The notes: generated from the letters alone by a model not told the origin. Numbered from the stretch's first letter, positions 28,407 through 39,532 are shown. The stretch: DNA of 51,739 bases from Leucothrix pacifica (GCF_003172875.1 NZ_QGKM01000029.1:1-51739); one strand, 5' to 3'. Made by a program: numbers and translations.

Positions 28407-31400
28407 TTAAGCTGCTGCTCTACGCTTTTTCAAAACTTCCAAAGCGTGGCGATAATCCGTCGGTGTAACCTTCACAAACTTCGTCAGGTAGCTATCCCAG
28501 TTACCCAGAATTTCTTCTGCTAACTCAGACCCTGTGTAGGAATAATGATTCGCGATTAACTGCTTCAAGCGCGCCTCATCTGCCTGCATTGGATCATTGA
28601 TATCTTCCTGTGATTGATCCGTATCCACCGTCTCAAGTTCAACCATCTGAGTATTACAGTTCGCGCTAAAGCTACTGTCGCGATCCAATACGTACGCAAT
28701 ACCGCCCGACATACCTGCCGCGAAGTTACGTCCGGTTCCACCAAGACAAACAACAACACCACCCGTCATGTACTCACAGCCATGATCACCCACACCTTCA
28801 ACCACCGCTGAAGCGCCTGAGTTACGCACCGCAAAACGCTCACCTGCGACACCACGCAGGTAGGCTTCACCGCTGATCGCACCGTACAACAGCGTGTTAC
28901 CTGCAATAATATTCTGGTCAGCACGGCCGATTGCCGCATCAGCTGTCGGGTAAATCACAATACGACCACCTGACAAACCTTTACCGACATAGTCATTTCC
29001 TTCACCAGACAACTCAACAGTTACGCCTTTCGCTAACCACGCGCCAAAAGACTGACCAGCCGTACCGGTTGCTTTAATGTGGATAGTGTCATCAGGTAAT
29101 CCGGCATGTCCGTATTTCTCAGCAACACGTCCTGACAACATCGTCCCGAAAGTACGGTTGTGGTTACGGATGTCGATATTGATCTCAACCTTCTGACCAT
29201 TCTCAAGCGCAGGAGCAGCCTCTTCAATGAGCTGATTATCCAGTGCTGCATCCAGTCCATGATCTTGCTTTTCAGTCCAGTAAATATCACCGGCAGCGTC
29301 TGCTTCTGGCTTCTTCAGCAGACGACTGTAATCTAATCCCTGAGTTTTCCAGTGCTCAACCGCATTGCGCATATCCAATCGATCAGATTGACCAACCATT
29401 TCATCAACCGTGCGGAAGCCTAGCTGAGCCATTAGCTCACGCATTTCTTCAGCCACGTAGAAGAAGTAATTTACGACGTGCTCTGGCTTACCAGTAAAGC
29501 GCTTACGCAAATCAGGATCTTGTGTAGCCACACCTACCGGACAAGTATTCAAGTGACACTTACGCATCATGATACAGCCTTCAGCAATCAATGGAGCCGT
29601 TGCAAAGCCGAACTCATCAGCACCTAACAATGCGGCAATCACGACATCGCGACCAGTACGCAAACCACCATCGGCCTGCACACAGATACGACTACGCAGT
29701 TTGTTCAACACCAATGTTTGGTGTGTTTCCGCCAAGCCTAGCTCCCAAGGAGAACCAGCGTGTTTGATCGACGTAATTGGCGATGCACCAGTACCACCTT
29801 CATAACCAGAAATCGTAACGTGATCAGCATGTGCTTTGGACACACCCGCTGCAACCGTTCCAACACCAATTTCAGAAACCAGCTTTACAGAGACATCAGC
29901 TGATGGATTCACATTCTTGAGGTCGTGAATCAACTGCGCCAAATCTTCAATCGAGTAGATATCATGATGTGGCGGCGGTGAAATCAGACCAACACCTTCC
30001 GTTGAATGACGTACTCGCGCGATTCGCTCATCAACCTTGTGGCCTGGCAACTGTCCGCCCTCTCCCGGCTTCGCACCCTGTGCCATTTTGATCTGGATCA
30101 TATCTGAATTAACCAGATACTCGGCTGTCACACCAAAACGCCCCGAAGCAACCTGCTTAATCGCAGAACGCATTGGGTTCATTTTGCCATCAGGCATTGG
30201 CGCGTAACGTTCCGGCTCTTCACCACCCTCACCCGTGTTCGACTTACCACCAATCTGGTTCATCGCGACCGCTAGTGTAGAGTGTGCCTCGTGCGAGATA
30301 CTACCGAACGACATCGCACCAGTAGCAAAACGCTTTACAATTTCCTTGGCAGGCTCTACCTCGTCCAGCGGAATGGCGGTATTGGCAAACTTGAACTTCA
30401 TCAAACCACGCAGAGTTAGCAGCTTTTCAGATTGCTCATCAACCAGCTTACAGAACTCTTTAAATGTTTTTGGATCATTACCGCGCACTGAGTGCTGTAA
30501 TTTTGAAATCGTGTCTGGCGTCCATACGTGGCTCTCACCACGTGTACGATAAGCATAATCACCACCGATATCCAGATGCTTGGCAAAACGCATGCGATTA
30601 CCAAAGCCTTGGTCGTGGAGTGTTGCCGCCTCTCTGGCTACGCCATCCAAACCGATACCTTCAACTGTTGTTTTGGTGCCGGTAAAGAACTCATTCAAGA
30701 ACTCAGTTGACAAACCAACCGCATCAAAGATCTGTGCGCCACAGTAAGACTGATAGGTAGAGATACCCATCTTAGACATGACTTTTTTAAGGCCCTTACC
30801 AATCGCTTTGATATAGTTTTGCTGCGCCTTTTCAGACGTCATGCCCGGTGCAATATCATTAAGGTTGTGATCAATGGTTTCGAAGGCTAACCATGGGTTG
30901 ATCGCCTCTGCACCATAACCGGCCAATGTCGCCATGTGGTGAATTTCAAGAGCCGCACCCGTTTCAACAACCAGACCTGTTTCAGTTCTTAAACCTTCCT
31001 GAATCAAGTATTGATGAACTGCTGATGTGGCTAACAATGCCGGAATTGCCAGACGCTGAGCACTCACCGCGCGGTCAGACAGAATCAGGATATTGAAGTG
31101 ACCTTCTACGGCACGCTTTGCAGCTGCACATAAATCATAAATCGCTTCGCGCATGCCATCACGGCCTTTAGAAGCGTAATATGTAATATCCAGTGTTGCA
31201 GTCTGGAACGCATCTCCCGCATGATCATGGATATGACGAATACGGTACAGGTCTTCATTGCTCAGGATCGGCTGAGATGATTCAAGACGCATGTGCGTAC
31301 CTGCATTCTCATGACCCAGCAGATTAGGACGGGGTCCAATCAATGAGATCAGGGACATCACCACTTCTTCACGAATCGGATCGATCGGCGGGTTAGTAAC

Positions 31401-32978
31401 CTGCGCAAAGTTCTGCTTGAAGTAGTTCGACAAATGACGCGAACGATCTGACAATACGGCAACAGGACTATCTGTTCCCATTGACGCCAAACCTTCTTCA
31501 CCGTTATTCACCATTGGTGTTAACAGGAACTTCACATCTTCTTGCGTATAACCGAATGATTGCTGACGCTTTAATAAGTCAGCAGGTGCAAGTGGATCAG
31601 GAGGGTTCGCTTTACCGCTTAGCTCAGAAAGCTCAATCTGTCCCTTATCCAGCCACTCCTGGTACGGGTGCGCATTACCCAGATCAGCTTTGATTTCTTT
31701 ATCCGTAATGATACGGCCTTGTTCCATGTCGATCAGGAACATTTTACCCGGCTGTAAACGCCACTTTTTAACAATCTTGTCTTGTGGAATATCCAGAACA
31801 CCCATTTCAGAGGCCATCACAACCAAATCATCGTTGGTAATCAGGTAACGCGCAGGCCGTAAACCATTACGGTCAAGCATTGCTCCAACCTGACGACCGT
31901 CAGTGAAAGCGACTGCAGCAGGACCATCCCATGGCTCCATCAATGCAGCATTGTACTCATAATAAGCGCGACGCTTAGGCTCCATGGTGCTGGAACTATG
32001 GCTCCAAGCTTCAGGAATCAACATCGTCATTGCTTCAACTAAGCTATAACCACCGGCAACCAGTAGCTCTAAAGCATTATCGAAGCAAGCGGTGTCTGAC
32101 TGACCCTCAGGAATCACAGGCCAGATTTTCTTTAGATCGTCACCCAAAATCTCTGACTTCATAGAATGACGACGTGCTGCCATCCAGTTCACATTACCGC
32201 GATTCGTATTGATCTCGCCGTTGTGAGCAATCATGCGGAATGGATGCGCCAAGTCCCAGGTAGGGAATGTGTTTGTGGAGAAACGCTGATGTACCAGTGC
32301 CAGTGCAGACACGACGCGCTCATCTAACAGATCAAGGAAGTACTCACCAACCTGCTCCGCCAACAACATACCCTTGTAGACGATGGTACGTGTAGACATT
32401 GAGTTGATATAGAAGTCTTGGTAGCCCTCAAGCTTATTGTTAGCAATTTGTGAACTCGCCATTTTGTGAATCACAAATAACTTACGCTCCAAAGCATCCT
32501 GATCCGGCGCATTTTCACCCGCAGCAATGAACACCTGACGTGTGCATGGCTCAGTAGGCTTAACACTTTCACCAAGATCCGAGTTATCAACAGGGACTGT
32601 TCTCCAGCCTATAACACTCTGACCTTCTGATTTGATAGCCTCAGTCACCGCTTGCTCAATCGCTTCACGGTTTGCATCGTCCTTTGGCAGGAACAACATA
32701 CCGACGCCGTATTTGCCCTCTTCAGGCAGTGTGAAGTCTACAGAGTCACGGAAAAACGCATCGGGAATTTGCATCAACAAGCCAGCTCCATCCCCTGCCT
32801 TAGGGTCTGCGCCAACTGCACCGCGATGAACGATTCGTTTAAGGATGGTAAGCCCTTGCTCTACAATGCTGTGGCTTTTCTCACCCTTAATGTGGGCAAC
32901 AAATCCCACACCACACGCGTCATGCTCATTGGCCGGGTCGTACAAACCCTGCTTTTCAGGCAATGATCCTAAATGCAT
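28407..32978 (-). CDS. gltB: Glutamate synthase (NADPH) large subunit
   Basis: The 1523-residue alpha subunit makes two glutamates from glutamine and 2-oxoglutarate. A 21-residue propeptide precedes the class II glutaminase nucleophile C22 (HDACGVGF). The central and FMN domains follow, with the [10 protein letters not shown] and [15 protein letters not shown] blocks of the synthase site. The 3Fe-4S cysteines appear as C-x5-C-x4-C in [21 protein letters not shown] (split here as CIMMRKC and HLNTC). The C-terminal GxGxG beta-helix contains [12 protein letters not shown]. It leads the gltBD operon, the main ammonia-assimilation route with glutamine synthetase. Confidence 0.97.
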   Translation of the reverse strand: MHLGSLPEKQGLYDPANEHDACGVGFVAHIKGEKSHSIVEQGLTILKRIVHRGAVGADPKAGDGAGLLMQIPDAFFRDSVDFTLPEEGKYGVGMLFLPKDDANREAIEQAVTEAIKSEGQSVIGWRTVPVDNSDLGESVKPTEPCTRQVFIAAGENAPDQDALERKLFVIHKMASSQIANNKLEGYQDFYINSMSTRTIVYKGMLLAEQVGEYFLDLLDERVVSALALVHQRFSTNTFPTWDLAHPFRMIAHNGEINTNRGNVNWMAARRHSMKSEILGDDLKKIWPVIPEGQSDTACFDNALELLVAGGYSLVEAMTMLIPEAWSHSSSTMEPKRRAYYEYNAALMEPWDGPAAVAFTDGRQVGAMLDRNGLRPARYLITNDDLVVMASEMGVLDIPQDKIVKKWRLQPGKMFLIDMEQGRIITDKEIKADLGNAHPYQEWLDKGQIELSELSGKANPPDPLAPADLLKRQQSFGYTQEDVKFLLTPMVNNGEEGLASMGTDSPVAVLSDRSRHLSNYFKQNFAQVTNPPIDPIREEVVMSLISLIGPRPNLLGHENAGTHMRLESSQPILSNEDLYRIRHIHDHAGDAFQTATLDITYYASKGRDGMREAIYDLCAAAKRAVEGHFNILILSDRAVSAQRLAIPALLATSAVHQYLIQEGLRTETGLVVETGAALEIHHMATLAGYGAEAINPWLAFETIDHNLNDIAPGMTSEKAQQNYIKAIGKGLKKVMSKMGISTYQSYCGAQIFDAVGLSTEFLNEFFTGTKTTVEGIGLDGVAREAATLHDQGFGNRMRFAKHLDIGGDYAYRTRGESHVWTPDTISKLQHSVRGNDPKTFKEFCKLVDEQSEKLLTLRGLMKFKFANTAIPLDEVEPAKEIVKRFATGAMSFGSISHEAHSTLAVAMNQIGGKSNTGEGGEEPERYAPMPDGKMNPMRSAIKQVASGRFGVTAEYLVNSDMIQIKMAQGAKPGEGGQLPGHKVDERIARVRHSTEGVGLISPPPHHDIYSIEDLAQLIHDLKNVNPSADVSVKLVSEIGVGTVAAGVSKAHADHVTISGYEGGTGASPITSIKHAGSPWELGLAETHQTLVLNKLRSRICVQADGGLRTGRDVVIAALLGADEFGFATAPLIAEGCIMMRKCHLNTCPVGVATQDPDLRKRFTGKPEHVVNYFFYVAEEMRELMAQLGFRTVDEMVGQSDRLDMRNAVEHWKTQGLDYSRLLKKPEADAAGDIYWTEKQDHGLDAALDNQLIEEAAPALENGQKVEINIDIRNHNRTFGTMLSGRVAEKYGHAGLPDDTIHIKATGTAGQSFGAWLAKGVTVELSGEGNDYVGKGLSGGRIVIYPTADAAIGRADQNIIAGNTLLYGAISGEAYLRGVAGERFAVRNSGASAVVEGVGDHGCEYMTGGVVVCLGGTGRNFAAGMSGGIAYVLDRDSSFSANCNTQMVELETVDTDQSQEDINDPMQADEARLKQLIANHYSYTGSELAEEILGNWDSYLTKFVKVTPTDYRHALEVLKKRRAAA

Positions 32979-33189
32979 ACAGTCCTCGCTAGATTGTTGA
33001 ATCGTATGAAAAAAGCTCCCCTCTCAACACGATCCCTTGAAAAATTGGCCGGTAAGTATACCAGCATTTACGCAATCCACGCCAATACCCTAATAATCCC
33101 AATACATATTATTGGCTAAATTATTTAGTTTGCCGCACTGCAATAAACACACAGAAAATAGCACACTGAGCACTAAAACTGGAACCATT

Positions 33190-33221
33190 AATTTCAGAGC
33201 TCTGGTACCAGATCAGAAATT
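33190..33221. promoter_or_regulatory. Dyad in the moaB-gltB gap
   Basis: A perfect 12-bp palindrome TCTGGTACCAGA (33201-33212) lies inside AATTTC (33190-33195) and GAAATT (33216-33221) arms. It is about 220 bp upstream of gltB and 30 bp past the moaB stop, so it may be a regulator site for gltB or a transcript-end hairpin. The rest of the 273-bp gap is AT-rich, with no gene seen. Confidence 0.4.
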
Positions 33222-33251
33222 ATGCAGAGCTTTCAAACCCTAAGCTGACGC

Positions 33252-33776
33252 TTACACCTCGAGTAGGCGAGGCATTATTTCGACCAAATTGCAGGGCCGA
33301 GTTCGATAATCTAACTGAGCTGAAATTAATTTTGTCCAGCCATCTTTACAAGCACCGGTTGATCCCGGTAAGCAGAAAATAAAAGTGCCATTCGCGACCC
33401 CTGCCACTGCACGGGACTGCAGGGTTGAAGTACCAATCAGATCATAAGACAACACACGGAACATCTCACCGAAGCCGTCAATCACCTTGTCAAACAAAGG
33501 CGCAATCGCCTCAGGCGTACCATCCCTACCGGTTAAGCCAGTGCCACCCGTGGTGACAATCGCCTGAATATCCGGATCAGCAATCCATTTTGAGACCATC
33601 ACCCTTATTTCATAACGGTCGTCTCTGACAATCTGCTTATCAGCCGCGTGATGGCCATCTTTTTCAAGCAGTGATACCAGTGTTTGGCCAGACTTATCAT
33701 CCGCCTCTGTACGGGAGTCCGAAACCGTCAAAACAGCTAAATTTAGCGGAATAAATTCTCTCTTATTAGACTCCAT
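33252..33776 (-). CDS. moaB: Molybdenum cofactor biosynthesis protein MoaB
   Basis: The 174-residue MogA/MoaB-type protein acts on molybdopterin, adenylylating it before metal insertion. The MPT-binding VLTVSDSRT (15-23) and the TTGGTGLTGRD loop (about 85-95) are diagnostic, and SRAVAGVANGTFIFCLPGSTGACKDGW is split across the C-terminal part. I chose ATG 33776 (MESNKREF) over the in-frame start at 33803 because a GGGAGTGAG ribosome site precedes it and homologues start here. No other moa genes are present. Copy 2 of the palindromic element lies 31 bp upstream, between it and the ISC operon. Confidence 0.9.
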   Translation of the reverse strand: MESNKREFIPLNLAVLTVSDSRTEADDKSGQTLVSLLEKDGHHAADKQIVRDDRYEIRVMVSKWIADPDIQAIVTTGGTGLTGRDGTPEAIAPLFDKVIDGFGEMFRVLSYDLIGTSTLQSRAVAGVANGTFIFCLPGSTGACKDGWTKLISAQLDYRTRPCNLVEIMPRLLEV

Positions 33777-33806
33777 CACACTCACTCCCAGAAATAATAC
33801 CAAGCA

Positions 33807-33880
33807 GGTCGTGCCGGATATTTACGAAAAAAATGTTCCCACTGCAGGTGGCATTTTTGCAGTAAATATCCGGCATGACC
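33807..33880. repeat. Long palindromic element, copy 2 (between iscX and moaB)
   Basis: Arms of 19 bp (33807-33825 and 33862-33880) pair with a single G-T wobble around a 36-bp middle. The 60-bp core (33814-33873) aligns to copy 1 without gaps. Five stem positions differ by compensatory changes at both partners. It has the same orientation relative to the leftward flanking genes as copy 1. It begins 6 bp past the iscX stop and could also act as the ISC transcript-end hairpin. Confidence 0.85.
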
Positions 33881-33886
33881 GACATT

Positions 33887-34087
33887 TTAATCTTTCTCTT
33901 CAATCCATGTCATTTGAATGGCTTCGAGAATCTTCTCATTGGAGCGCTCAGGATCATCATTAAACCCCTCTAACTCAGTCACCCAACGATGCAGATCCGT
34001 AAAACGAATATACTGCGGGTCCACATCAGGATGCGCTTCATCCAACTCGATGGCAATATCGAGTGTATCAGTCCACTTCAGTTCCAT
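33887..34087 (-). CDS. iscX: Fe-S cluster assembly protein IscX
   Basis: The 66-residue acidic protein matches IscX (YfhJ): LKWTDTLDIAIELDEAHPDVDP, here split into LKWTDTLDIAI and ELDEAHPDVDP, then FTDLHRWV and the C-terminal WIEEKD. It binds IscS and iron and tunes cluster assembly as a regulator or iron donor. It is the last gene of the ISC operon, 9 bp after fdx. Length equals that of the family. Confidence 0.95.
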   Translation of the reverse strand: MELKWTDTLDIAIELDEAHPDVDPQYIRFTDLHRWVTELEGFNDDPERSNEKILEAIQMTWIEEKD

Positions 34088-34096
34088 GTTATTTCC

Positions 34097-34435
34097 TCAG
34101 TGATGCTCTGAAACCATGTTAATGGTGTATTTAGGAATTTCAATCACTAAATCTTCATCCGCAACCTTAGCCTGACAGCTCAAACGTGAGTCAGGATCAA
34201 CGCCCCAGGCCTTATCCAGATAATCTTCTTCCAGATCAGTCGCCTCTTCCAGCGAGTCAAAACCTTCACGAACATGCACGTGGCATGTCGTGCAAGCGCA
34301 AGACTTCTCACAGGCGTGCTCTATATGGATACCCTGCTTCAACGCTGCATCACAAAGACTGATTCCAGTTTCTGCTTCAATCACCGCGCCCTCAGGACAT
34401 AACTCTTCATGAGGTAAAAATATAATCTGTGGCAT
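34097..34435 (-). CDS. fdx: ISC-type 2Fe-2S ferredoxin
   Basis: The 112-residue ferredoxin supplies electrons for cluster assembly on IscU. Ligands C42, C48, C51 (CEKSCACTTC) and C87 agree with the E. coli Fdx numbering. I chose ATG 34435 (MPQIIFLPHEELCPEG), the family start, over an in-frame start five codons earlier that would overlap hscA. It follows hscA by 4 bp. Confidence 0.95.
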   Translation of the reverse strand: MPQIIFLPHEELCPEGAVIEAETGISLCDAALKQGIHIEHACEKSCACTTCHVHVREGFDSLEEATDLEEDYLDKAWGVDPDSRLSCQAKVADEDLVIEIPKYTINMVSEHH

Positions 34436-34439
34436 AAGG

Positions 34440-36311
34440 TTAACTCTCAAACTCTGTAATATTGTGTCCCGACATGGCAGCTTGAATATTGCTGTCCATA
34501 CGGCGGGCGACGTAGGTCTCTGCAGTTTTTTCCATGTGCTTAATTGCTGACTTCACAACATCAGCATCATCACTTTCACGCGCCTTCACTAATGCCTCAC
34601 GTGCATCCAGCAAAGCCTGTTTTTCTGTTTCATTGAGTAGCTCATCAGCATCCTTAGCCATTGCACTATCCAAAGCCTCCAGAGAGCGATCAGCTTCAAC
34701 TAACTGCTCACGCAAACGGCGCATGCTGACATCTTGCTTCGCGTTATCCATGGACGAGCGAATCATTGATTCTATTTCACCATCCGATAAACCGTATGAA
34801 GGTTTTACTTCGACACTGGTTTTAATACCCGTCGATTCTTCCTCAGCAAATACACTCAACAAGCCATCCGCATCAACCTGAAAGGTGACTTTGATACGTG
34901 CAGCGCCTGCCACCATAGGAGGAATCCCCCTTAGCGCAAACTTTGCCAGCGAACGACTCTCTTCAACGGTTTCGCGTTCACCTTGAAGTACATGTACGGT
35001 CATCGCCGTCTGACTATTTTTAAAGGTGGTAAATTCTTGCGCCCGGGTAATCGGAATAGTGGTATTACGTGGAATGATCTTTTCCACCAAGCCACCGTAA
35101 GTTTCTAAACCAAGCGACAGAGGCGTCACATCCAGCAATAACATGTCGCTGTCAGGCTTATTCCCCGCTAACAAATCAGCTTGGATGGCAGCGCCAATCG
35201 CCACAACTTTATCAGGATCGATATCCACTAGTGGCGGTTTATCAAAAAATTCGCCCACACGCTGTCTCACATAAGGCACGCGCGTAGAGCCGCCTACCAT
35301 AACCACATCTGCGATCTGCTCTTTTTCAACACCCGCATCACGCACGGCACGTCGACAAACCAACAAGGTCTTTTTAACCAGCGGCTCTGCTAAAGCATTA
35401 AACTCAGCAACAGCAAGCGAGCCTGTCCATTCACCTAAGCAAACATCGACTGATTCAGCATCACTAAGTGCCTCTTTCGCACGACGTGCTTCAATCATTG
35501 CAGCACGCAACACATGAGCATCATCGGTAGACTGCTGGCCACTTTGAGCAAGTAGCCACTCTGCTATCACATGATCGAAGTCGTCCCCGCCCAGTGCTGA
35601 ATCACCTCCGGTCGACATAACCTCAAAGACACCTCTATTCAACTTCAGCAAAGAAACATCGAATGTCCCACCGCCCAAGTCATAAATAGCGATGATTTTA
35701 TTATCAGCATCTGCCTGTTGATCTAAACCATAAGCAACGGCAGCAGCGGTTGGCTCATTGAGTAGGCGGTAGACATTTAATCCTGCCAGACGCGCAGCAT
35801 CTTTCGTTGCTTGTCGCTGGGCATCATCAAAGTAAGCCGGTACTGTTATTACAGTCCCCACTAACTCACCACCGAGTGTTGACTCCGCACGATCTTTTAA
35901 TGCCTTAAGGATTTCAGACGAGACTTCTATCGCCGTCACTTTACCCGCACGGGTTTCAATCTGCGGCACATTACCTTCAGATTCATCAAAGCGGTACGGT
36001 AACTGCCCGGCTAGTGTCTTAATTTCACTAACAGCGCGTCCTAACAAGCGCTTGGCTGAAGCGATGGTATTTTCTAAGTCCGACCCCAAAGCCTTTTTAG
36101 CTTCAGTGCCGACAACAACACCACCATCTTCTAAGTACCGAACCACTGACGGCAACAGGTGATCGCCCTGTTCATCAGCCAGTGTACTAGCTTCACCGCT
36201 TCTGACCGAAGCAACTAATGAATTAGTAGTCCCTAAATCAATCCCCACAGCCAAACGGTGCTCGTGTGGCGCCGTTGACATACCCGGTTCTGATATTTGT
36301 AATAAAGCCAT
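34440..36311 (-). CDS. hscA: Fe-S assembly Hsp70-type chaperone HscA
   Basis: The 623-residue DnaK-like chaperone uses ATP to release clusters from IscU, whose LPPVK motif it binds. The ATPase domain begins [15 protein letters not shown] (about 21-35) and includes [14 protein letters not shown]. The C-terminal half is the substrate-binding beta-sandwich and helical lid. Start [10 protein letters not shown] is identical to the E. coli start. It is downstream of its J-protein partner hscB by 10 bp. Confidence 0.97.
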   Translation of the reverse strand: MALLQISEPGMSTAPHEHRLAVGIDLGTTNSLVASVRSGEASTLADEQGDHLLPSVVRYLEDGGVVVGTEAKKALGSDLENTIASAKRLLGRAVSEIKTLAGQLPYRFDESEGNVPQIETRAGKVTAIEVSSEILKALKDRAESTLGGELVGTVITVPAYFDDAQRQATKDAARLAGLNVYRLLNEPTAAAVAYGLDQQADADNKIIAIYDLGGGTFDVSLLKLNRGVFEVMSTGGDSALGGDDFDHVIAEWLLAQSGQQSTDDAHVLRAAMIEARRAKEALSDAESVDVCLGEWTGSLAVAEFNALAEPLVKKTLLVCRRAVRDAGVEKEQIADVVMVGGSTRVPYVRQRVGEFFDKPPLVDIDPDKVVAIGAAIQADLLAGNKPDSDMLLLDVTPLSLGLETYGGLVEKIIPRNTTIPITRAQEFTTFKNSQTAMTVHVLQGERETVEESRSLAKFALRGIPPMVAGAARIKVTFQVDADGLLSVFAEEESTGIKTSVEVKPSYGLSDGEIESMIRSSMDNAKQDVSMRRLREQLVEADRSLEALDSAMAKDADELLNETEKQALLDAREALVKARESDDADVVKSAIKHMEKTAETYVARRMDSNIQAAMSGHNITEFES

Positions 36312-36321
36312 GCATTAACCT

Positions 36322-36864
36322 TTAAATTGCGTCATCTTCCAGGCGTTCTTCTTGCTGCTTGATCTCTCCCATCAAACGCTCGAAGAATTTTAATTTCAGT
36401 ACTATCTGCTTAGCTTCATCGAATTGCCCCGCCTCAAACGCCTCAGCAAACGATTGCTGTAGTTCGAAGTTCTCTTTTTTCACATCACGGGATAACTCAT
36501 CAATAGCATCCAGAGGATCACTGGCCTGAGCGACTTGCTCTAAGGCCTCGCGACGCTCCATTTGTGACATCAAAAAAGACATATCACTAGTGGTGTCACG
36601 CTCATCATCAAAATCAACACCATTAAGTGATAGTAAGTATCGCGCCCTAAGACGTGGACTTTGCAGAGTCTCCTGAGCTGTATTAATGAAACTAGTGACT
36701 TGTTGCGCGATTCGTTTAGCCTCATCCGTGCCGGAGGCAAAGCGGTCAGGGTGATGTTCAGTTTGTAGCTTGCGAAATGCAGCCGCTAAGGCATTGTCAT
36801 CCAACACATACTGCACAGGTAAACCGAACAGTTCAAAGTAACTTTGTTTAAGATCTATCGACAT
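36322..36864 (-). CDS. hscB: Fe-S assembly J-type co-chaperone HscB
   Basis: The 180-residue co-chaperone has an N-terminal J domain with the HPD motif (TEHHPDRFASG, about 35-45) and a C-terminal three-helix domain that binds IscU. It delivers IscU to HscA and stimulates the ATPase. The first residues (DLKQSYFELFGLP) are typical. A hairpin at 36898-36923 lies between iscA and hscB. Confidence 0.95.
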   Translation of the reverse strand: MSIDLKQSYFELFGLPVQYVLDDNALAAAFRKLQTEHHPDRFASGTDEAKRIAQQVTSFINTAQETLQSPRLRARYLLSLNGVDFDDERDTTSDMSFLMSQMERREALEQVAQASDPLDAIDELSRDVKKENFELQQSFAEAFEAGQFDEAKQIVLKLKFFERLMGEIKQQEERLEDDAI

Positions 36865-36897
36865 GATGTTTTGACACTAGGCAGAGAGCAGAAACAC

Positions 36898-36923
36898 AAT
36901 GAGCCGATAATAACCGGCTCATT
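36898..36923 (-). promoter_or_regulatory. Intercistronic hairpin between iscA and hscB
   Basis: AATGAGCCG (36898-36906) and CGGCTCATT (36915-36923) pair perfectly around 8 nt in the 82-bp gap. No T-run follows on the minus strand, so it is more likely a stabilising or attenuating mRNA structure than a terminator. It would separate iscRSUA from hscBA-fdx-iscX expression. Confidence 0.5.
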
Positions 36924-36946
36924 GCTTGATACGAGCAGAGGAGGAA

Positions 36947-37270
36947 TCAGACAGTAAAGCTCTCACCACAGCCGCAAGCACCAGACTCATTCGGGTTGGT
37001 AAATTTAAATCCCTCATTGAGTCCTTCTTTGGTGTAATCCATGACCGTGCCGTCTAAATAAACGAGACTCTTGGCATCGACAATCAGGTTCACACCGTGA
37101 TCTTCAAACACAGTATCGTGCTCATCAATCTCATCTGCAAACTCCATCACATACGCCATACCAGAACAGCCATGTGTTTTTACACCCAAACGTAAACCAA
37201 CGCCTTTGCCACGTTTTTCTAAAAACGTCGTAACGCGATCTGCTGCTGTTTGTGTTAGTGAAATTGCCAT
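36947..37270 (-). CDS. iscA: Iron-sulfur carrier protein IscA
   Basis: The 107-residue A-type carrier takes clusters from IscU to apo-proteins and is especially needed for 4Fe-4S targets such as lipoyl synthase. The conserved cysteines are at C35 (THGCSGMAY), C99 and C101 (ACGCGESF), the same numbers as in E. coli. It follows iscU by 36 bp in the operon. Confidence 0.97.
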   Translation of the reverse strand: MAISLTQTAADRVTTFLEKRGKGVGLRLGVKTHGCSGMAYVMEFADEIDEHDTVFEDHGVNLIVDAKSLVYLDGTVMDYTKEGLNEGFKFTNPNESGACGCGESFTV

Positions 37271-37306
37271 GTTAATACCCTCATCACGCTATCGTTGTTC
37301 GCGAGA

Positions 37307-37684
37307 TTACTGCTTGCTTTGGTAGTCGTCAATCGCTGCTTTAATTGCATCTTCAGCCAATACTGAACAGTGAACTTTTACAGGCGGCAACTCTAACTCT
37401 TCCGCGATGTCCGTGTTCTTGATTTCTTTAGCCTGATCTAAAGTTTTGCCTTTAACCCATTCTGTCAGAAGGCTTGAAGAAGCGATTGCCGAACCACAGC
37501 CGTATGTCTTGAATTTTGCGTCTGTAATCACGCCGCCGTCACCAACTTTGATTTGTAGGCGCATTACGTCACCACAAGCCGGTGCACCCACCATACCTGT
37601 ACCGATTTCTGCGTCTTTTGCATCAAAAGAACCCACGTTACGAGGGTTGTCGTAGTGATCCATTACTTTTTTGCCGTATGCCAT
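37307..37684 (-). CDS. iscU: Iron-sulfur cluster scaffold IscU
   Basis: The 125-residue scaffold builds 2Fe-2S clusters from IscS-supplied sulfur. Ligands C37, C63 and C106 and the exchange residue D39 are all present. The HscA-recognition motif LPPVK is at 99-103. The sequence starts MAYGKKVMDHYDNPRNVGSF, as expected. It is 43 bp downstream of iscS. Confidence 0.98.
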   Translation of the reverse strand: MAYGKKVMDHYDNPRNVGSFDAKDAEIGTGMVGAPACGDVMRLQIKVGDGGVITDAKFKTYGCGSAIASSSLLTEWVKGKTLDQAKEIKNTDIAEELELPPVKVHCSVLAEDAIKAAIDDYQSKQ

Positions 37685-37727
37685 ATCTATATCCTAAATC
37701 TTTAATTACCGAATCAATCGACTATTC

Positions 37728-38951
37728 TTAGTGTTCAGCCCAGACCACACTATCCAGATCTATACCGTCCTTATACATATCCCATAATGGGGACAGGTCA
37801 CGTAGCTTTTCAACTGCCGCACGCGTTTGGCTAATTGCCAGGTCAACATCTTCAGTCGTTGTGAAACGACCGATAGTGAAACGTAAAGAGCTGTGTGCCA
37901 ACTCATCGCTGCGACCCAAGGCACGTAACACATAACTTGGCTCCAGACTTGCACTGGTACAAGCAGAACCTGAAGATACCGCCACATCACTAAGTGACAT
38001 CATCAGGCTTTCGCCTTCGACAAAGTTGAAGCTGATATTCAGATTGCCTGCAATACGATGATCAAAATCACCATTTACGTAAACTTCTTCCATATCTTTA
38101 AAGCCGTCGTACAGACGATCACGTAACATGCGGATGCGTTCGTTTTCAGTCGCCATTTCTTCTCTGGCAATCTTAAATGCTTCACCCATACCCACAATCT
38201 GGTGAGTCGGTAATGTCCCGGAGCGCATACCACGTTCATGACCACCACCGTGCATTTGTGCCTCAATTCTGACGCGAGGCTTACGACGTACAAACAACGC
38301 ACCGATACCCTTAGGGCCGTATGCCTTATGAGCAGAGAAACTCATCAAATCAACTTTCATCGCCTCGACATCGACGGGCACTTTACCCGCGCTCTGCGCT
38401 GCATCCACGTGGAATACAATCTTGCGATCACGACAGATTTCACCGATTGCAGCGATATCCTGAATCACACCTGTTTCGTTGTTTACATGCATGATTGACA
38501 CGACAGTCGTGTCATCACGAAGTGCATCTTCAAAGACTTTCAGATCCAACAAGCCGTTGGACATTGGGTCCAAATAAGTGACTTCATAACCTTCACGCTC
38601 TAGCTGACGACACGTATCCAACACAGCTTTGTGTTCAGTCTTCATAGTCACAATGTGCTTACCACGTCGCTCGTTGAAGTGTGCGGCACCTTTGATCGCC
38701 AGGTTGTTAGATTCAGTTGCGCCACTCGTCCAAACAATCTCACGAGAGTCTGCATTGATTAGCTTGGCTACTTCTTCGCGTGCTTCTTTGACTAAGTCCT
38801 CAGCGGCCCAGCCATGTGCGTGACTTCGCGATGCAGGGTTACCGAACACACCATCTAATGTCAGGCAGTTCATCATTTTCTCTGCGACGCGAGGATCGAC
38901 TGGCGTTGTTGCCGAGTAATCCATATAAACCGGGGTTTTACCTTCACTCAT
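37728..38951 (-). CDS. iscS: Cysteine desulfurase IscS
   Basis: The 407-residue PLP enzyme converts cysteine to alanine and hands the sulfur to IscU and to tRNA thiolation. The PLP lysine lies in [12 protein letters not shown], and the mobile-loop nucleophile is the cysteine in [20 protein letters not shown]. The N-terminus ([17 protein letters not shown]) and length are family-standard. It follows iscR by 35 bp. Confidence 0.98.
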   Translation of the reverse strand: MSEGKTPVYMDYSATTPVDPRVAEKMMNCLTLDGVFGNPASRSHAHGWAAEDLVKEAREEVAKLINADSREIVWTSGATESNNLAIKGAAHFNERRGKHIVTMKTEHKAVLDTCRQLEREGYEVTYLDPMSNGLLDLKVFEDALRDDTTVVSIMHVNNETGVIQDIAAIGEICRDRKIVFHVDAAQSAGKVPVDVEAMKVDLMSFSAHKAYGPKGIGALFVRRKPRVRIEAQMHGGGHERGMRSGTLPTHQIVGMGEAFKIAREEMATENERIRMLRDRLYDGFKDMEEVYVNGDFDHRIAGNLNISFNFVEGESLMMSLSDVAVSSGSACTSASLEPSYVLRALGRSDELAHSSLRFTIGRFTTTEDVDLAISQTRAAVEKLRDLSPLWDMYKDGIDLDSVVWAEH

Positions 38952-38986
38952 CAGTATTACCTGCTTTCAATTCTTTAAATTCGAAA

Positions 38987-39463
38987 TCAACCGTTAAGGT
39001 TGTGCAAGGTTGCCTCTTCAACAACCTTTTTGTTCTGACGCTCTGCAACTTCAATAACTTCTTTGCGCTTCATCATGTCTTCCAGTGTAATATCATCCAG
39101 AAAACTTTGAATTCGTCCACTCAGGTCAGCCCACAAATCATGCGTTAAACAACGCTTTGACTGCTGACAACCTTCGCTGCTATTTCCACAATTCGTGACA
39201 TCGACGTTTTCATCAACCGCCAGAATAATACTCGACATAGCAATCTCAGCAGGCGAACGACTCAAGCTATAACCACCACCCGGGCCACGCATGCTCACGA
39301 CAAGTCCGCGCTTGCGTAACTTTGAGAACAGCTGCTCCAGGTATGACAATGAAATATCTTGCCGGTCAGAAATATCTGCCAACGAAACAGGGCCATCTTG
39401 ACTATGTAATGACAAATCCAACATTGCTGTCACAGCATATCGGCCTTTAGTTGTCAGTTTCAT
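38987..39463 (-). CDS. iscR: Iron-sulfur-sensing transcription regulator IscR
   Basis: The 158-residue Rrf2-family regulator has a winged HTH in the first 60 residues ([35 protein letters not shown]). The 2Fe-2S ligand set is C92, C99, C105 and H108. The first spacing is one residue longer than in E. coli (C92, C98, C104, H107). With a cluster it represses its own operon; apo-IscR controls other targets. An IscR type 1 box overlaps its promoter at 39508-39532, supporting autoregulation. Confidence 0.96.
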   Translation of the reverse strand: MKLTTKGRYAVTAMLDLSLHSQDGPVSLADISDRQDISLSYLEQLFSKLRKRGLVVSMRGPGGGYSLSRSPAEIAMSSIILAVDENVDVTNCGNSSEGCQQSKRCLTHDLWADLSGRIQSFLDDITLEDMMKRKEVIEVAERQNKKVVEEATLHNLNG

Positions 39464-39499
39464 GATTGGTGCTCCACTCTGAATCCTGCATTTTGGCGC

Positions 39500-39532
39500 A
39501 TACTAAAATACTTGACGGTTTTAATCAAGTAT
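39500..39532 (-). promoter_or_regulatory. iscR promoter with IscR type 1 binding site
   Basis: On the minus strand TTGATT (-35, 39523-39528) and TAGTAT (-10, 39500-39505) are 17 bp apart. A 25-bp IscR type 1-like site (39508-39532) with half-sites ATACTTGA and TCAAGTAT covers the -35 and spacer. It abuts the stop codon of the ABC ATPase gene, so little terminator space remains for that operon. Confidence 0.8.
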
